From Pantoea sp. CCBC3-3-1 (lineage in GTDB: Bacteria; Pseudomonadota; Gammaproteobacteria; Enterobacterales; Enterobacteriaceae), in assembly GCF_007981265.1 (NCBI RefSeq), contig NZ_CP034363.1, forward strand, positions 1,798,001 through 1,862,000: a DNA stretch of 64,000 bases. The letters are read 5' to 3'. The notes beneath the pieces are model-generated. The model was given only the letters and a program-made list of their open reading frames with translations. It was not told the DNA's origin and ran no database searches. A program made the position numbers and the translations under genes. Shown in pieces: positions 56,277 to 64,000 of this stretch (position 1 is its first letter; each line of letters opens with the position of its first letter).

Positions 56277-57155
56277 TTAATCAGACGCTCTTTTGGTTAA
56301 AATAGAATTTCGTGTTTTTTGCAGATTCGACTGGCTTAACTGACTACGCTTATGGGCGACAACCGTGAATAATGCATCGAGGATAGTTAAATGCACGATA
56401 CGGGTTGATGCATTTTCACCGGTAATAGGGTTATTACGTACGGCGGAAACCAGCGCGTAATCTGCCATGCGGCTTAGCGGGCTGTTAAGATAATTGGTCA
56501 GGCAAATCGTTTTTGCCTGATTGTCTTTTGCCGTTTTCATCATATTAATAATGTCGGTGGTTTTCCCGGAATGCGAAACGCCTAACAGTATATCTTCTGG
56601 CTGCATTAACGAAGCCGCCATTTGCTGCAAATGGGAATCGTGATAAACGTTAGCAAAAATTCCAATCTTCAATAATTTATGATGGAAGTCGTCACAAATT
56701 GCCCCCGACCCTCCACAGCCTGCAAGAATAATTTTTCGTTGCCCCTGTCCGTTGGCTATTAATTCAACGACCTGATTAAAAGTCTCCATATTGACCGTCG
56801 CCAGCGAATCCTGAAGCGCAAGGATAGCGCTGAGAAAAGACTCTTCAACAATCGCCCGGGAGCTGCCGCTCTGTTCAGGGAAGGACTGAAAGTAGTCGTC
56901 GTCGCGATCGACAACAATAGCCATATGGCTTTTCAACTCATGAAAACCGGTAAAGCCTAATTTCTTGGCGACTTTAGTAATACTGGAAACGCTAACTTTT
57001 AAGAACTTCGACATGTCGGTTATACAGGTCTTTGCCAGCGTATCCGGATTATTCTCAATAAAGCGCGCGATAGCTCGTTCTTTTTTACCTAAAGAGGGCG
57101 CTAACGTTCGTGCCAGAAGCACAATTTCATTACCATTGAGTTTTTGCTGAATCAT
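56277..57155 (-). CDS. RpiR/MurR-family transcriptional regulator
   Basis: A 292-residue regulator. The N-terminal helix-turn-helix (FIENNPDTLAKTCITDMSKF LKVSVSS) recognises DNA and the C-terminal SIS domain (IILAGCGGSGAICDDFHHK, GVSHSGKTTDIINMMK) binds a sugar phosphate. It probably controls the kinase below it and the divergent isomerase-transporter operon. The repeat cluster at 57254-57294 lies between the two operons. Confidence 0.88.
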   Translation of the reverse strand: MIQQKLNGNEIVLLARTLAPSLGKKERAIARFIENNPDTLAKTCITDMSKFLKVSVSSITKVAKKLGFTGFHELKSHMAIVVDRDDDYFQSFPEQSGSSRAIVEESFLSAILALQDSLATVNMETFNQVVELIANGQGQRKIILAGCGGSGAICDDFHHKLLKIGIFANVYHDSHLQQMAASLMQPEDILLGVSHSGKTTDIINMMKTAKDNQAKTICLTNYLNSPLSRMADYALVSAVRNNPITGENASTRIVHLTILDALFTVVAHKRSQLSQSNLQKTRNSILTKRASD

Positions 57156-57253
57156 TTTTAAGTTCCGTCAAAACGTGGCGAGCCGTTGCAGTATTTGACA
57201 GTAGCACAGCCGCTGCACAGGAAAGTGTTAACTGGCTCACAATAAAAGTGTTA

Positions 57254-57294
57254 ATTTTACTCATCTATTTTACTCATTTTACTAAGAGTAAAAT
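57254..57294. promoter_or_regulatory. ATTTTACT repeat cluster, likely RpiR operator
   Basis: ATTTTACTCAT occurs at 57254 and 57267 (13 bp apart), ATTTTACT again at 57276. GAGTAAAAT at 57286-57294 makes a perfect 9-bp inverted repeat with 57267-57275. It lies between the divergent regulator and isomerase operons, and is the best candidate for the regulator's binding site. Confidence 0.6.
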
Positions 57295-57410
57295 TATGAC
57301 CGTTAAAAACTCACCTTAAAAAAACTTTCGGTAACGCTTTCATATTCTGCTTTCCTTTTTTAAGCGGTGGTTCATAGAATGTTTCATCGCTATCACACCG
57401 AGGAAAGAAT

Positions 57411-58373
57411 ATGAAATTTTCATCCAGAATTAACTCTTTTAAATCACGCCCTGATTTATATGGCGGTCAGGATAAATTAACCACGCTGGATTTAATTAAG
57501 CGTATGGCTACGGTAAAAGGCCTGACGCATATTGAGCTGAATTACCCTGAGCATTTTATTAATCAGGACGTTGGCCAAATCAAAGAAACCATTGCCGCCG
57601 TTGGACTGAAAGTGGGCGGTATTGCCTTACGCTATCAGAATGATTTTGCCGAGGGCGAATTCAGTAACCCGGAGGCGGCCCTGCGCGAAAAAGCCGTGCA
57701 GATTACGCTTGAAGCGGCTGAGGTTTGTAAAATACTTGGCGGAAACACCGTGACGCTGTGGTTTGCCAATGACGGTTTTGATTATCCCTTCCAGCTGGAT
57801 TACACCCGTGCTTACGACAACGTAGTGGCGTGCCTGCGGCGCGTTACCGCTGAACATCCGGAGATGACGTTTAGCTTCGAATATAAGCCTTATGAACCGC
57901 GCACGTTTTCACTGATTGGCGACGTGTCGTCCACGCTGATGCTGATTGACGATGTTGGCGCGCCCAACCTGGGCATTACGCTCGATTTCTGTCATATGAT
58001 CATGAAAAAAGAGAATCCGGCCTTTTCGCTGTTTTTATCAGCGCGGTGCAACAAGCTGGTTGGCTTTCATTTGAATGACGGCTACGGACATTTTGATGAT
58101 GGTCTGATGCTGGGTTCGGTACATCTGATGCAAACGCTGGAATATATCTATTATGCGAAAAAAGTGAATTTCGACGGGCTGGTCTATTTTGATACCTTCC
58201 CAAGCCGTGAAAACCCGGTGGCGGAATGTGAACAAAATATCAGGATGTATCAGCTGCTCGCCGGCTATATCGACAAGCTGTCCATCAATGAAATCGAATC
58301 TATTATCCAGTCGCAGGATGCCATCCGCGTACAAAAAATGCTGCTGTCGCTGATTGCAGGCAATAACGAATAA
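57411..58373 (+). CDS. TIM-barrel sugar isomerase/epimerase
   Basis: A 320-residue xylose-isomerase-like (AP_endonuc_2) barrel. Metal-ligand patterns seen: FSFEYKPYEPRTFS (Glu), LGITLDFCHMIMKK (Asp and His), LVGFHLNDGYGHFDD (His) and GLVYFDTFPSREN. Isomerisation or epimerisation of a sugar or keto-sugar is the family activity. It is the first gene of an operon with an MFS transporter; GAGGAAAG precedes the ATG. Substrate not predictable. Confidence 0.85.
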   Translation: MKFSSRINSFKSRPDLYGGQDKLTTLDLIKRMATVKGLTHIELNYPEHFINQDVGQIKETIAAVGLKVGGIALRYQNDFAEGEFSNPEAALREKAVQITLEAAEVCKILGGNTVTLWFANDGFDYPFQLDYTRAYDNVVACLRRVTAEHPEMTFSFEYKPYEPRTFSLIGDVSSTLMLIDDVGAPNLGITLDFCHMIMKKENPAFSLFLSARCNKLVGFHLNDGYGHFDDGLMLGSVHLMQTLEYIYYAKKVNFDGLVYFDTFPSRENPVAECEQNIRMYQLLAGYIDKLSINEIESIIQSQDAIRVQKMLLSLIAGNNE

Positions 58374-58461
58374 CGGACTCCGCGCGGCGCTTTACGATCT
58401 GACTCTCTACCTTACCGATATCTTTCCGCCAGCGTAACGCAGGTTACGCTGAGGAGGCGCT

Positions 58462-59697
58462 ATGTTAGAAAAAATGGGTTTACCCGCCAACTTGTTCTGG
58501 GGATATGTTGGCCTGACGTTGTTTATGGTCGGCGATGGCGTCGAACAGGCCTGGATCTCCCTCTATCTGGTCAGTAAAGGCATGAGCGTCTCTGGCGCGT
58601 CGTTTTTGCTGACCTTTTATGGCATCACCGTCACGCTGGCCGCCTGGTTTTCCGGCGTGCTGGTGCAAACGATGGGACCGCGAAAAGTGATGCTTTGGGG
58701 GCTGGCCACCTTCTTTATTGGCAGCATCGGCTTCATTGGTTATGGCCTGCCGCAGATGAATATGGCAGTGATGTTGCCGTTTTACGCCATTCGTGGCATT
58801 GGCTATCCGCTGTTTGCCTATTCATTCCTGGTGTGGATTAACTACAGCTCTCCGCTTGAAAAGCGGGCGACGGCGGTGGGCTGGTTCTGGTTTACCTTCT
58901 CGCTGGGGCTGAGCGTCATCGGCCCCTGGTTTTCATCAGTGGCGCTGCCGGTGATGGGCGAAATGAAAGTGCTTTGGGCTGGCGTGATATTCGTGGTGGT
59001 GGGGGCGTTTCTCGCGGTGGTGGTTAACCGTGATAAGGTGCCGCCGGATGAAATCCATCCCTTTAATCTGCAAGAGCTGATGACGGGGATTACCATTCTG
59101 CAACGGCCCCGTATTGCCATCGGGCTGGTAGTGAAATCGATTAACGGCATTGCCCAGTACGGTCTGGCGGTATTCCTGCCGCTCTACCTGATGGATTTCG
59201 GCTACAGCAAAACCGAATGGCTGCACATGTGGTCGGCGGTGTTTATCGTGGCGATTTTTGCCAATCTGTTTTTCGGCTTTTTTGGCGATAAATTTGGCTG
59301 GCGGAATACGATTATGTGGGTTGGCGGCGTCTGTTACGCGTTGGTATTGATGCTGGTGTGGCTGGTGCCGCAGATGGCAGGGCATAACTTCTGGCTGATG
59401 ACGTTTGTGCTTTGTTTGTGCGGTATTACCATGGCTGGCTATGTCCCGCTTTCGGCACTGTTCCCGCTGCTGGCGCCGGACAATAAAGGGGCGGCAATGT
59501 CGGTGCTGAACCTGGGGGCCGGATTAGGTGCGTTCCTGGCGCCTGCCATTGCGGGCGCTTTTTACGGAAGCTGGGGAGCGGGCGGAGTGCTGAGTATTTA
59601 CGCCGGGCTCTATATTCTCAGCGCCGTACTCACGCCGTTTTTGAAAACGCCGGAAGAGTTGAAAGGCGAAATGGTGTTAAAAGATCGGATTATCTGA
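58462..59697 (+). CDS. MFS sugar transporter
   Basis: A 411-residue major-facilitator protein with 12 transmembrane helices. Motif A-like GVLVQTMGPRKVMLWG and the second-half FGFFGDKFGWRNTIMW are visible. The N-terminus has FMVGDGVEQAWISLYLVSKG. The gene is 88 bp after the isomerase and probably imports the sugar metabolised by this cluster. GAGGAGG stands before the ATG. Confidence 0.88.
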   Translation: MLEKMGLPANLFWGYVGLTLFMVGDGVEQAWISLYLVSKGMSVSGASFLLTFYGITVTLAAWFSGVLVQTMGPRKVMLWGLATFFIGSIGFIGYGLPQMNMAVMLPFYAIRGIGYPLFAYSFLVWINYSSPLEKRATAVGWFWFTFSLGLSVIGPWFSSVALPVMGEMKVLWAGVIFVVVGAFLAVVVNRDKVPPDEIHPFNLQELMTGITILQRPRIAIGLVVKSINGIAQYGLAVFLPLYLMDFGYSKTEWLHMWSAVFIVAIFANLFFGFFGDKFGWRNTIMWVGGVCYALVLMLVWLVPQMAGHNFWLMTFVLCLCGITMAGYVPLSALFPLLAPDNKGAAMSVLNLGAGLGAFLAPAIAGAFYGSWGAGGVLSIYAGLYILSAVLTPFLKTPEELKGEMVLKDRII

Positions 59698-59780
59698 TTG
59701 AAACAGGGGCGTCCATGGCCCAGGACGCGTTGTTCCAGGCCTGTGCTCCCCACGCTTTGAGTTTGTCATCAGTCTGCACA

Positions 59781-59798
59781 GGGCCGCTTAAGCGGCCC
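59781..59798. terminator. palindromic terminator between MFS and ycgR
   Basis: GGGCCGCTTAAGCGGCCC is a perfect palindrome in the convergent gap. It can form a 7-8 bp stem on either strand and is followed by TGATTGTTGTT. Confidence 0.7.
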
Positions 59799-59807
59799 TG
59801 ATTGTTG

Positions 59808-60548
59808 TTACTGGAAGCGGGTCGCTTTCTCGCGAGCAAGCCTTTCCAGCGAAAAAATAACCTGTTGCAACAGCCGTTCCTGGGCAAAATTCAGCGTTAA
59901 AAAGCGGAAGCTCAGGCGGGGCGTTACCACGGTTTCATTTTTATTGCCCACCACGCTGCGCTGACCGACGTTGATCAGATTCGCATCCACTTCAAAACGG
60001 CCATATTCCCCCAGCTCAACACGCAGGTTTTTGAAGCTTTCCCCACCCTCCAGCGTTTCCGGGATAGGGGAATCGCTGAGCACGCCGATGCCGCCCAGCG
60101 AGAGATCTTGCAGACGCATCCGGCCTTCGCCGCTGCCGTCCGGCCACTTGACGTAGCAGTAAAAAATAGGGTCGAGCGGGGCGGAAACGCGGAAATATTC
60201 ACGCCGTTGGATCATCAAGAGTTCGTCGGGCAGACCGGCACCAAACGCGGGCAGACCGTCATAGCGCTCTTCTTCCAGTTTGCTCAGGGCGAACTCGACT
60301 TTTGCACCGTGGGTTTCGGCCGTCAGATGCAAATCGGCGGTTTCCAGCGCAAGCTGGTTTTCGTAATCATTACTGCCCAGATCGACAACCAGACGTTCTT
60401 TATCGGCATACAGCAAACGGGTGATAAACTGACCGCGGGCATGGGAAACCATAATGGGGGTCTGACTTTTTAGCAGATTTTTTAAAACTGCCAGCACGGC
60501 CAGCGGACCGCGCTTGAGATACTGTTCTTTGTCTTCTTCTTCTTTCAC
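59808..60548 (-). CDS. ycgR: flagellar brake protein YcgR (PilZ)
   Basis: A 246-residue c-di-GMP effector that slows flagellar motors. The N-terminal YcgR domain includes PIMVSHARGQFITRLL. The PilZ domain has the c-di-GMP motifs RREYFRVSAP (RxxxR) and DLSLGGIG (DxSxxG). The end reads ETVVTPRLSFRFL and FSLERLAREK. The start GTG 60548 (KEEEDKEQYLKR) is set by alignment with E. coli YcgR; GGAG lies 6 bases upstream. The longer frame adds unrelated residues. Confidence 0.9.
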   Translation of the reverse strand: MKEEEDKEQYLKRGPLAVLAVLKNLLKSQTPIMVSHARGQFITRLLYADKERLVVDLGSNDYENQLALETADLHLTAETHGAKVEFALSKLEEERYDGLPAFGAGLPDELLMIQRREYFRVSAPLDPIFYCYVKWPDGSGEGRMRLQDLSLGGIGVLSDSPIPETLEGGESFKNLRVELGEYGRFEVDANLINVGQRSVVGNKNETVVTPRLSFRFLTLNFAQERLLQQVIFSLERLAREKATRFQ

Positions 60549-60689
60549 ATTCGACTCCAGTTGAATGTCAAAAAACGCGCGCCTGGCGGTGATACGACCA
60601 ATTATCGGCATTCACACGTGACGCTTTAGGTTTTTTAAAAAAAAATTGAAAAAAGTTTGGCTTTAAATCACGGAGTTAGAATCTTGCTC

Positions 60690-60695
60690 TATACT
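60690..60695 (+). promoter_or_regulatory. sigma-S-like -10 element of the GlsB gene
   Basis: TATACT preceded by TC and a C (TCTATACTCTTTG) matches the sigma-S-favoured -10 TCTATACTTAA, 37 bp before the start codon of the GlsB gene. A -35 is not clear. Confidence 0.55.
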
Positions 60696-60731
60696 CTTTG
60701 CGTCTGATTTTAACAAACAAAGGAGCAGTAA

Positions 60732-60980
60732 ATGGGTATTTTGTCATGGATCATTTTTGGTTTGATTGCCGGGATCATTGCTAAATGGATTATGCCAGGG
60801 AAAGATGGCGGTGGTTTTATCATCACGGTAATCCTGGGTATTGTCGGTGCCGTAGTAGGCGGTTGGATCAGTACTTTAGTCGGATTTGGTAAAGTTGATG
60901 GTTTCAACTTCGGCAGCTTTATCGTTGCGGTGATCGGTGCCATCGTGGTGCTGTGGATCTACCGTAAAGTCAGAAGCTGA
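60732..60980 (+). CDS. GlsB/YeaQ/YmgE-family stress protein
   Basis: An 82-residue very hydrophobic protein with three transmembrane segments: GILSWIIFGLIAGIIAKWIM, IITVILGIVGAVVGGWISTL and FNFGSFIVAVIGAIVVLWI. This is the full transglycosylase-associated protein family (YeaQ/YmgE, GlsB). AAAGGAG precedes the ATG. Family members are induced in stationary phase or stress; a sigma-S-like -10 fits that. Biochemical role unknown. Confidence 0.9.
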   Translation: MGILSWIIFGLIAGIIAKWIMPGKDGGGFIITVILGIVGAVVGGWISTLVGFGKVDGFNFGSFIVAVIGAIVVLWIYRKVRS

Positions 60981-61000
60981 CCTGCATAATATTTGAATGA

Positions 61001-61026
61001 GGGAGACGAATGTCTCCCTTTTTTTT
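61001..61026 (+). terminator. terminator between GlsB and FoxA-like genes
   Basis: GGGAGAC-GAAT-GTCTCCC followed by eight Ts; a strong rho-independent terminator. Confidence 0.92.
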
Positions 61027-61035
61027 GCCGCGAAA

Positions 61036-63147
61036 TCAGAAATCATAGCCAACGGTAGCCACTACCGAGCGTTCTGCGCCCCAGTAGCAGTAGCCCGTGC
61101 CGTAACAGGCCGAGACATACTCTCTGTCGGTCAGGTTATTGGCGTTTACCTGCACCCAGGCACCTTTCAGGCGGCTGTTCCAGGCAGAAAGGTCGGCGCG
61201 CACCGAGGCGTCAAATAGCGTAAAGGAGGGCAGACGAGTGGTGTTTTCATTATCTGCCCACTGCTTACCGATGTAACGCACGCCAGCGCCGATGCTGATA
61301 CCGTAATCCAGCTGGTATTTTGCCCATGCAGAAGCCAGAGAGTTCGGCGTGACGTAAGGCGTGTGGCCATCATTACCGTCCGTCGCATCTTTGTAACGCA
61401 CATGATTCAGCGTGTAGCTGGCCAGCGTACTCAGCCTTGGCGTTAGCTGGTTGTGTGCTTCCAGTTCAATCCCCTGCGAATGCACTTTCCCCACCGGCTC
61501 ATAGTAGGAGAACTGAACGTTGCGGCTTCCGACATTTTTCTGCGTCAAATCATACAGCGCCAGCGAGTAGAGATCGGCACTGCCCGGCGGCTGATATTTC
61601 AACCCGGCTTCATACTGCTCGGCCGTCGTGGGTTTCAGCAGGTTCTGATCGGCACCGGAAAGCGACTGCGGCGTAATCGCCTGACTGTAGCTGACATAAG
61701 GAGAGAGGCCGTTGTCGAAAGCATAAAGCAGCGCCGCGCGTCCGCTAACGTGATCGTCCTGACGGCGGTATTTTGTATTGGCTGAGTTATCTTTCGTCTG
61801 CGACACGATGCGATCGTAGCGGCCTGAGACATCCAGATGCCATTTTTGCCAGATCATCTCATCCTGTAAGTAAACACCCGTCTGATAATAGCGTCGTTGC
61901 GAATCTGAGAACGGATTACTGACAGCCGGCCCAACGGCCTCGCCGGTTAGCGCATTCAGCTGATTCGCATAGCCGCTGGCATCGCTCAGCGTGTTTTTGT
62001 ATTGATGATATTCTGCGCCCAGCACGACGGTATGCGTCACGTCGCCCGTAGCGAAATCGGCTTCCAGCTGATTATCCAGCGCAAACGCATCGAGAGAAGA
62101 ACGTGAGCCGGAGTAATAACGGTTAAGCAGATCGGGGTTCGCGCTATCCCAACCGATTTGGTAAACCTGATCGAGATCGACGTTCGAATGGGTATAACTG
62201 GCATTAGAGCGGAAGGCCCAGGTGTCATTAAAGCGGTGGGCAAATTCCAGACTGTAGAGCTGTTCGTGACGTTTAAACCGATCCAGCGAACTGTCACCGT
62301 CGTAAAAACCGTTGCTCAGCTTGCGGCCGTTGTGTTCAGTGATGCTGCCGTCACCCGGCACCGCACCATGGTAGCCGCCAGAGGGATCTTTCTGTAAATA
62401 GGCGCGTAACAACAGCGAGGTATCTTCATCCGGCTGCCAGAGCAGGGAGGGTGAAAGGGCATATTTTTCTTCACGCGTATGATCGTACTGCGTATCGCTG
62501 TTGCGGGTAATACCCGTCAGGCGGAATGCCCACTGGTCGTTAATCGCATTGGTGTAGTCAAAGCCGGTGCTGTTGCTGTTATTGGTTCCGGTCGAAGCGC
62601 GGAAATGACCTTCCTGACTAAATTGCGGTCGTTTCGAACTCTCCATTACCAGACCGCCAGGCACTGTCTGACCATACAGCGCCGAAGAGGGGCCTTTGAT
62701 GACGTCGATGCGTTCAAGGAACCAGGGATCGACCTGCAACACGTTATAACTGCCGGGGTCGCTCATCAGACGCAAACCGTCTAAAAAAATGTTGTCGACG
62801 TCGCCACCATGAAAACCGCGTAATGACACCGTATCGTAACGCGTTGCCGCACCCGCGAAGTTAGTAAATGCACCTGCCGTATAATTCAGCGCCTGATTCA
62901 CATCCATAGCGCCCTGGTCTTCCATTTGCTGACGAGTCACCACGGAAACGGACTGGGCGGTTGTAATCAATGGGCGATCGGTTTTCATCGCGCCCTGGCT
63001 GGTTTTGGCGGTATAGCCGAGGGTGGGCGTTGTGGCGGTTTCAGTTGGTTCGGCAGTCACCACCAGGGTTTGAGCCGCAAAAGCAGGTGAAGCCAGCGCG
63101 AGGGTACAGAGGAGGACGGAACGCTTTTGAGTAAAAGACATTCTCAT
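61036..63147 (-). CDS. FoxA-like ferrioxamine TonB-dependent receptor
   Basis: A 703-residue outer-membrane receptor. Signal peptide ends near FAAQ (residue 25), TonB box QTLVVTAEP, plug with ITTAQSVSVVTRQQMEDQ, SLRGFHGGDVDNIFLDGL and IDVIKGPSSALYGQTVPGG. The barrel ends YVSACYGTGYCYWGAERSVV and the C-terminal Phe. The end with two cysteines is typical for FoxA/FhuA-type hydroxamate receptors; the closest remembered relatives are FoxA/FoxR of Yersinia and Erwinia. Fur boxes lie upstream. Confidence 0.88.
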   Translation of the reverse strand: MRMSFTQKRSVLLCTLALASPAFAAQTLVVTAEPTETATTPTLGYTAKTSQGAMKTDRPLITTAQSVSVVTRQQMEDQGAMDVNQALNYTAGAFTNFAGAATRYDTVSLRGFHGGDVDNIFLDGLRLMSDPGSYNVLQVDPWFLERIDVIKGPSSALYGQTVPGGLVMESSKRPQFSQEGHFRASTGTNNSNSTGFDYTNAINDQWAFRLTGITRNSDTQYDHTREEKYALSPSLLWQPDEDTSLLLRAYLQKDPSGGYHGAVPGDGSITEHNGRKLSNGFYDGDSSLDRFKRHEQLYSLEFAHRFNDTWAFRSNASYTHSNVDLDQVYQIGWDSANPDLLNRYYSGSRSSLDAFALDNQLEADFATGDVTHTVVLGAEYHQYKNTLSDASGYANQLNALTGEAVGPAVSNPFSDSQRRYYQTGVYLQDEMIWQKWHLDVSGRYDRIVSQTKDNSANTKYRRQDDHVSGRAALLYAFDNGLSPYVSYSQAITPQSLSGADQNLLKPTTAEQYEAGLKYQPPGSADLYSLALYDLTQKNVGSRNVQFSYYEPVGKVHSQGIELEAHNQLTPRLSTLASYTLNHVRYKDATDGNDGHTPYVTPNSLASAWAKYQLDYGISIGAGVRYIGKQWADNENTTRLPSFTLFDASVRADLSAWNSRLKGAWVQVNANNLTDREYVSACYGTGYCYWGAERSVVATVGYDF

Positions 63148-63221
63148 TATTTTTCCCTTCAGAGTGCGGATAAATAAAACCCGTCTACGCCAGATTACCG
63201 CGCAGTAACGGAAATGTAAGG

Positions 63222-63251
63222 ATTATGATAATCGCAATGAGAATTATTATC
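63222..63251. promoter_or_regulatory. overlapping Fur boxes of the FoxA-like gene
   Basis: ATTATGATAATCGCAATGA (63222-63240) and GCAATGAGAATTATTATC (63234-63251) are two overlapping Fur sites, 75-104 bp before the receptor start. Iron repression is expected. Confidence 0.75.
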
Positions 63252-63315
63252 TTTTCTTGCAAGGCAGGCAATCGGTGATTTTTCCGATAATTTCCGGCCG
63301 AAGAAGGGAAACGCG

Positions 63316-63344
63316 TTTTCAGGCGGCGCTGAGCCGCCTGAAAA
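63316..63344. terminator. hairpin after treA
   Basis: TTTTCAGGCGGC and GCCGCCTGAAAA form a 12-bp stem with a 5-base loop, directly after the treA stop. Confidence 0.6.
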
Positions 63345-63347
63345 GGG

Positions 63348-64000
63348 TTATTGACCTTTAGGGATATCGCCCACGTTATTGCAGACCACCCCTTTCGGAC
63401 AGTAGAGATCCATCAGTTTTAGCGTAACGCCATTGGTCCAGCCAAAGCCGTCCTGCAACGGATATTCGCCGCCGCCACCGCCGCCCAGACCTTTACCTTC
63501 CACCACGTATTTCTCTACCAGCTTGTGTTCCTTGTCATAAGTCTGCTGCACATTTTGCAGAAAACGCATGCCAATATCTTTTGCCAGCGCCTGTTTGCCG
63601 TAATGATTCAAACCTTCAACTGCCGCCCATTGCAGCGGCGCCCAGCCGTTCGGTGCATCCCATTGCTGACCATTATTGATATTGGTCGTCACCAGGCCAC
63701 CTTCTTTCACCAGATGGGTCTGTACCGCGGTTGCGGTGCGGTTAGCCTGATCCTCGGTGGCAACCTGAAGATAGAGCGGGAACAACGTGGCTGCCGTCAG
63801 CTGAGAGCGCAGGGTCGCTTTCTGCCAGTCATAGTCTGCATACCAACCCTGTTTATCGTCCCAAAAATAGCGGTTGATCGCCTGCTGACGCTTGCTGGCC
63901 CGCTCATCAAACTGTTTTGCGGCATCACTATGCTTAGCAACGGTATTGGCGTGTGCCAGCGTCTTTTCCAGATGGAACATCAGGGCGTTCAAATCCACCG
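63348..64000 (-). CDS. treA: periplasmic trehalase (3' part)
   Basis: The C-terminal ~217 residues of a GH37 trehalase that splits trehalose to two glucoses; the frame is open to the window edge. Signature 2 is present as [16 protein letters not shown] and the glycine-rich [20 protein letters not shown] with the catalytic glutamate. The extended C-terminus after [10 protein letters not shown] with VCNNVG suggests the periplasmic TreA rather than the cytoplasmic TreF. The visible ATG at 63998 is internal, since the family is ~560 residues. Confidence 0.92.
   Translation of the reverse strand, partial: VDLNALMFHLEKTLAHANTVAKHSDAAKQFDERASKRQQAINRYFWDDKQGWYADYDWQKATLRSQLTAATLFPLYLQVATEDQANRTATAVQTHLVKEGGLVTTNINNGQQWDAPNGWAPLQWAAVEGLNHYGKQALAKDIGMRFLQNVQQTYDKEHKLVEKYVVEGKGLGGGGGGEYPLQDGFGWTNGVTLKLMDLYCPKGVVCNNVGDIPKGQ

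Overview
The window looks like chromosome of an enterobacterium, most likely Erwiniaceae (Pantoea, Erwinia or a close relative). The order lolE-nagK-cobB ... pepT-roxA-phoQ-phoP-purB-hflD-mnmA-nudJ-rluE-icd is the conserved Enterobacterales arrangement. Three things point to a plant- or environment-associated member: FhuE- and FoxA-like hydroxamate-siderophore receptors, a GH42 beta-galactosidase operon with an AraC-like regulator, and ISEhe3-like insertion-sequence debris. No taxonomic search was possible.

Region 1 (1-15.06 kb) is core genome. It runs from the 3' end of lolE through nagK-cobB, then a divergent transporter/regulator pair (BenE/YdcO-like and SutR/YdcN-like) with a perfect 18-bp palindromic operator, pepT, roxA, phoPQ with a clear PhoP box, purB-hflD-mnmA-nudJ-rluE and icd with a strong terminator. 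The polyamine potABCD genes, which lie between cobB and pepT in E. coli, are absent here.

Region 2 (15.06-22.4 kb) is an accessory island directly after icd, a classical integration hotspot. It holds a decayed DUF3828-like gene, a class II microcin gene with a double-glycine leader and a mature sequence resembling microcin PDI, its likely immunity gene, an IS630 fragment, a polymorphic-toxin C-terminal module (DUF6883-like) followed by a DUF4926-like immunity candidate, a frameshifted IS3-family element, an IS3 scrap, a DUF1275 membrane protein, and small genes (AriR-like, ymjA, ynfU-like). The microcin and immunity genes are the most interesting content. No dedicated exporter is present in the window.

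Region 3 (22.4-32.1 kb) carries a DUF6404 protein, an Mtr-type tryptophan permease, a second DUF1275 protein, the GH42 / GPH symporter / AraC-like operon, a ParD-like gene translationally coupled to a methionine aminopeptidase gene, and a Tat-exported beta-propeller.

Region 4 (32.1-37.6 kb) is a second patchy area. It has an ArsR-type repressor divergent from a DHA2 drug exporter, then a row of gene remnants (AHL-lactonase-like metallo-beta-lactamase, N-truncated MnaT/YncA-type acetyltransferase, truncated alpha/beta hydrolase), an intact GNAT gene and an orphan protein.

Region 5 (37.6-64 kb) is mostly ordinary metabolism, envelope and regulation. It includes a FUSC transporter, a YncE-like lipoprotein divergent from an FhuE-like receptor with Fur boxes, two short-chain dehydrogenases, a LysR regulator, small secreted or membrane proteins, a PACE efflux protein, an orphan pair of phage-holin genes, a 162-bp element with perfect 16-bp inverted repeats, a LexA-controlled dinI-like gene, ldcA-emtA, and a sugar cluster (RpiR regulator, PfkB kinase, TIM-barrel isomerase, MFS transporter). 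It ends with ycgR, a GlsB/YeaQ-type stress protein with a sigma-S-like promoter, a FoxA-like receptor with Fur boxes, and the 3' part of treA, which runs off the window.
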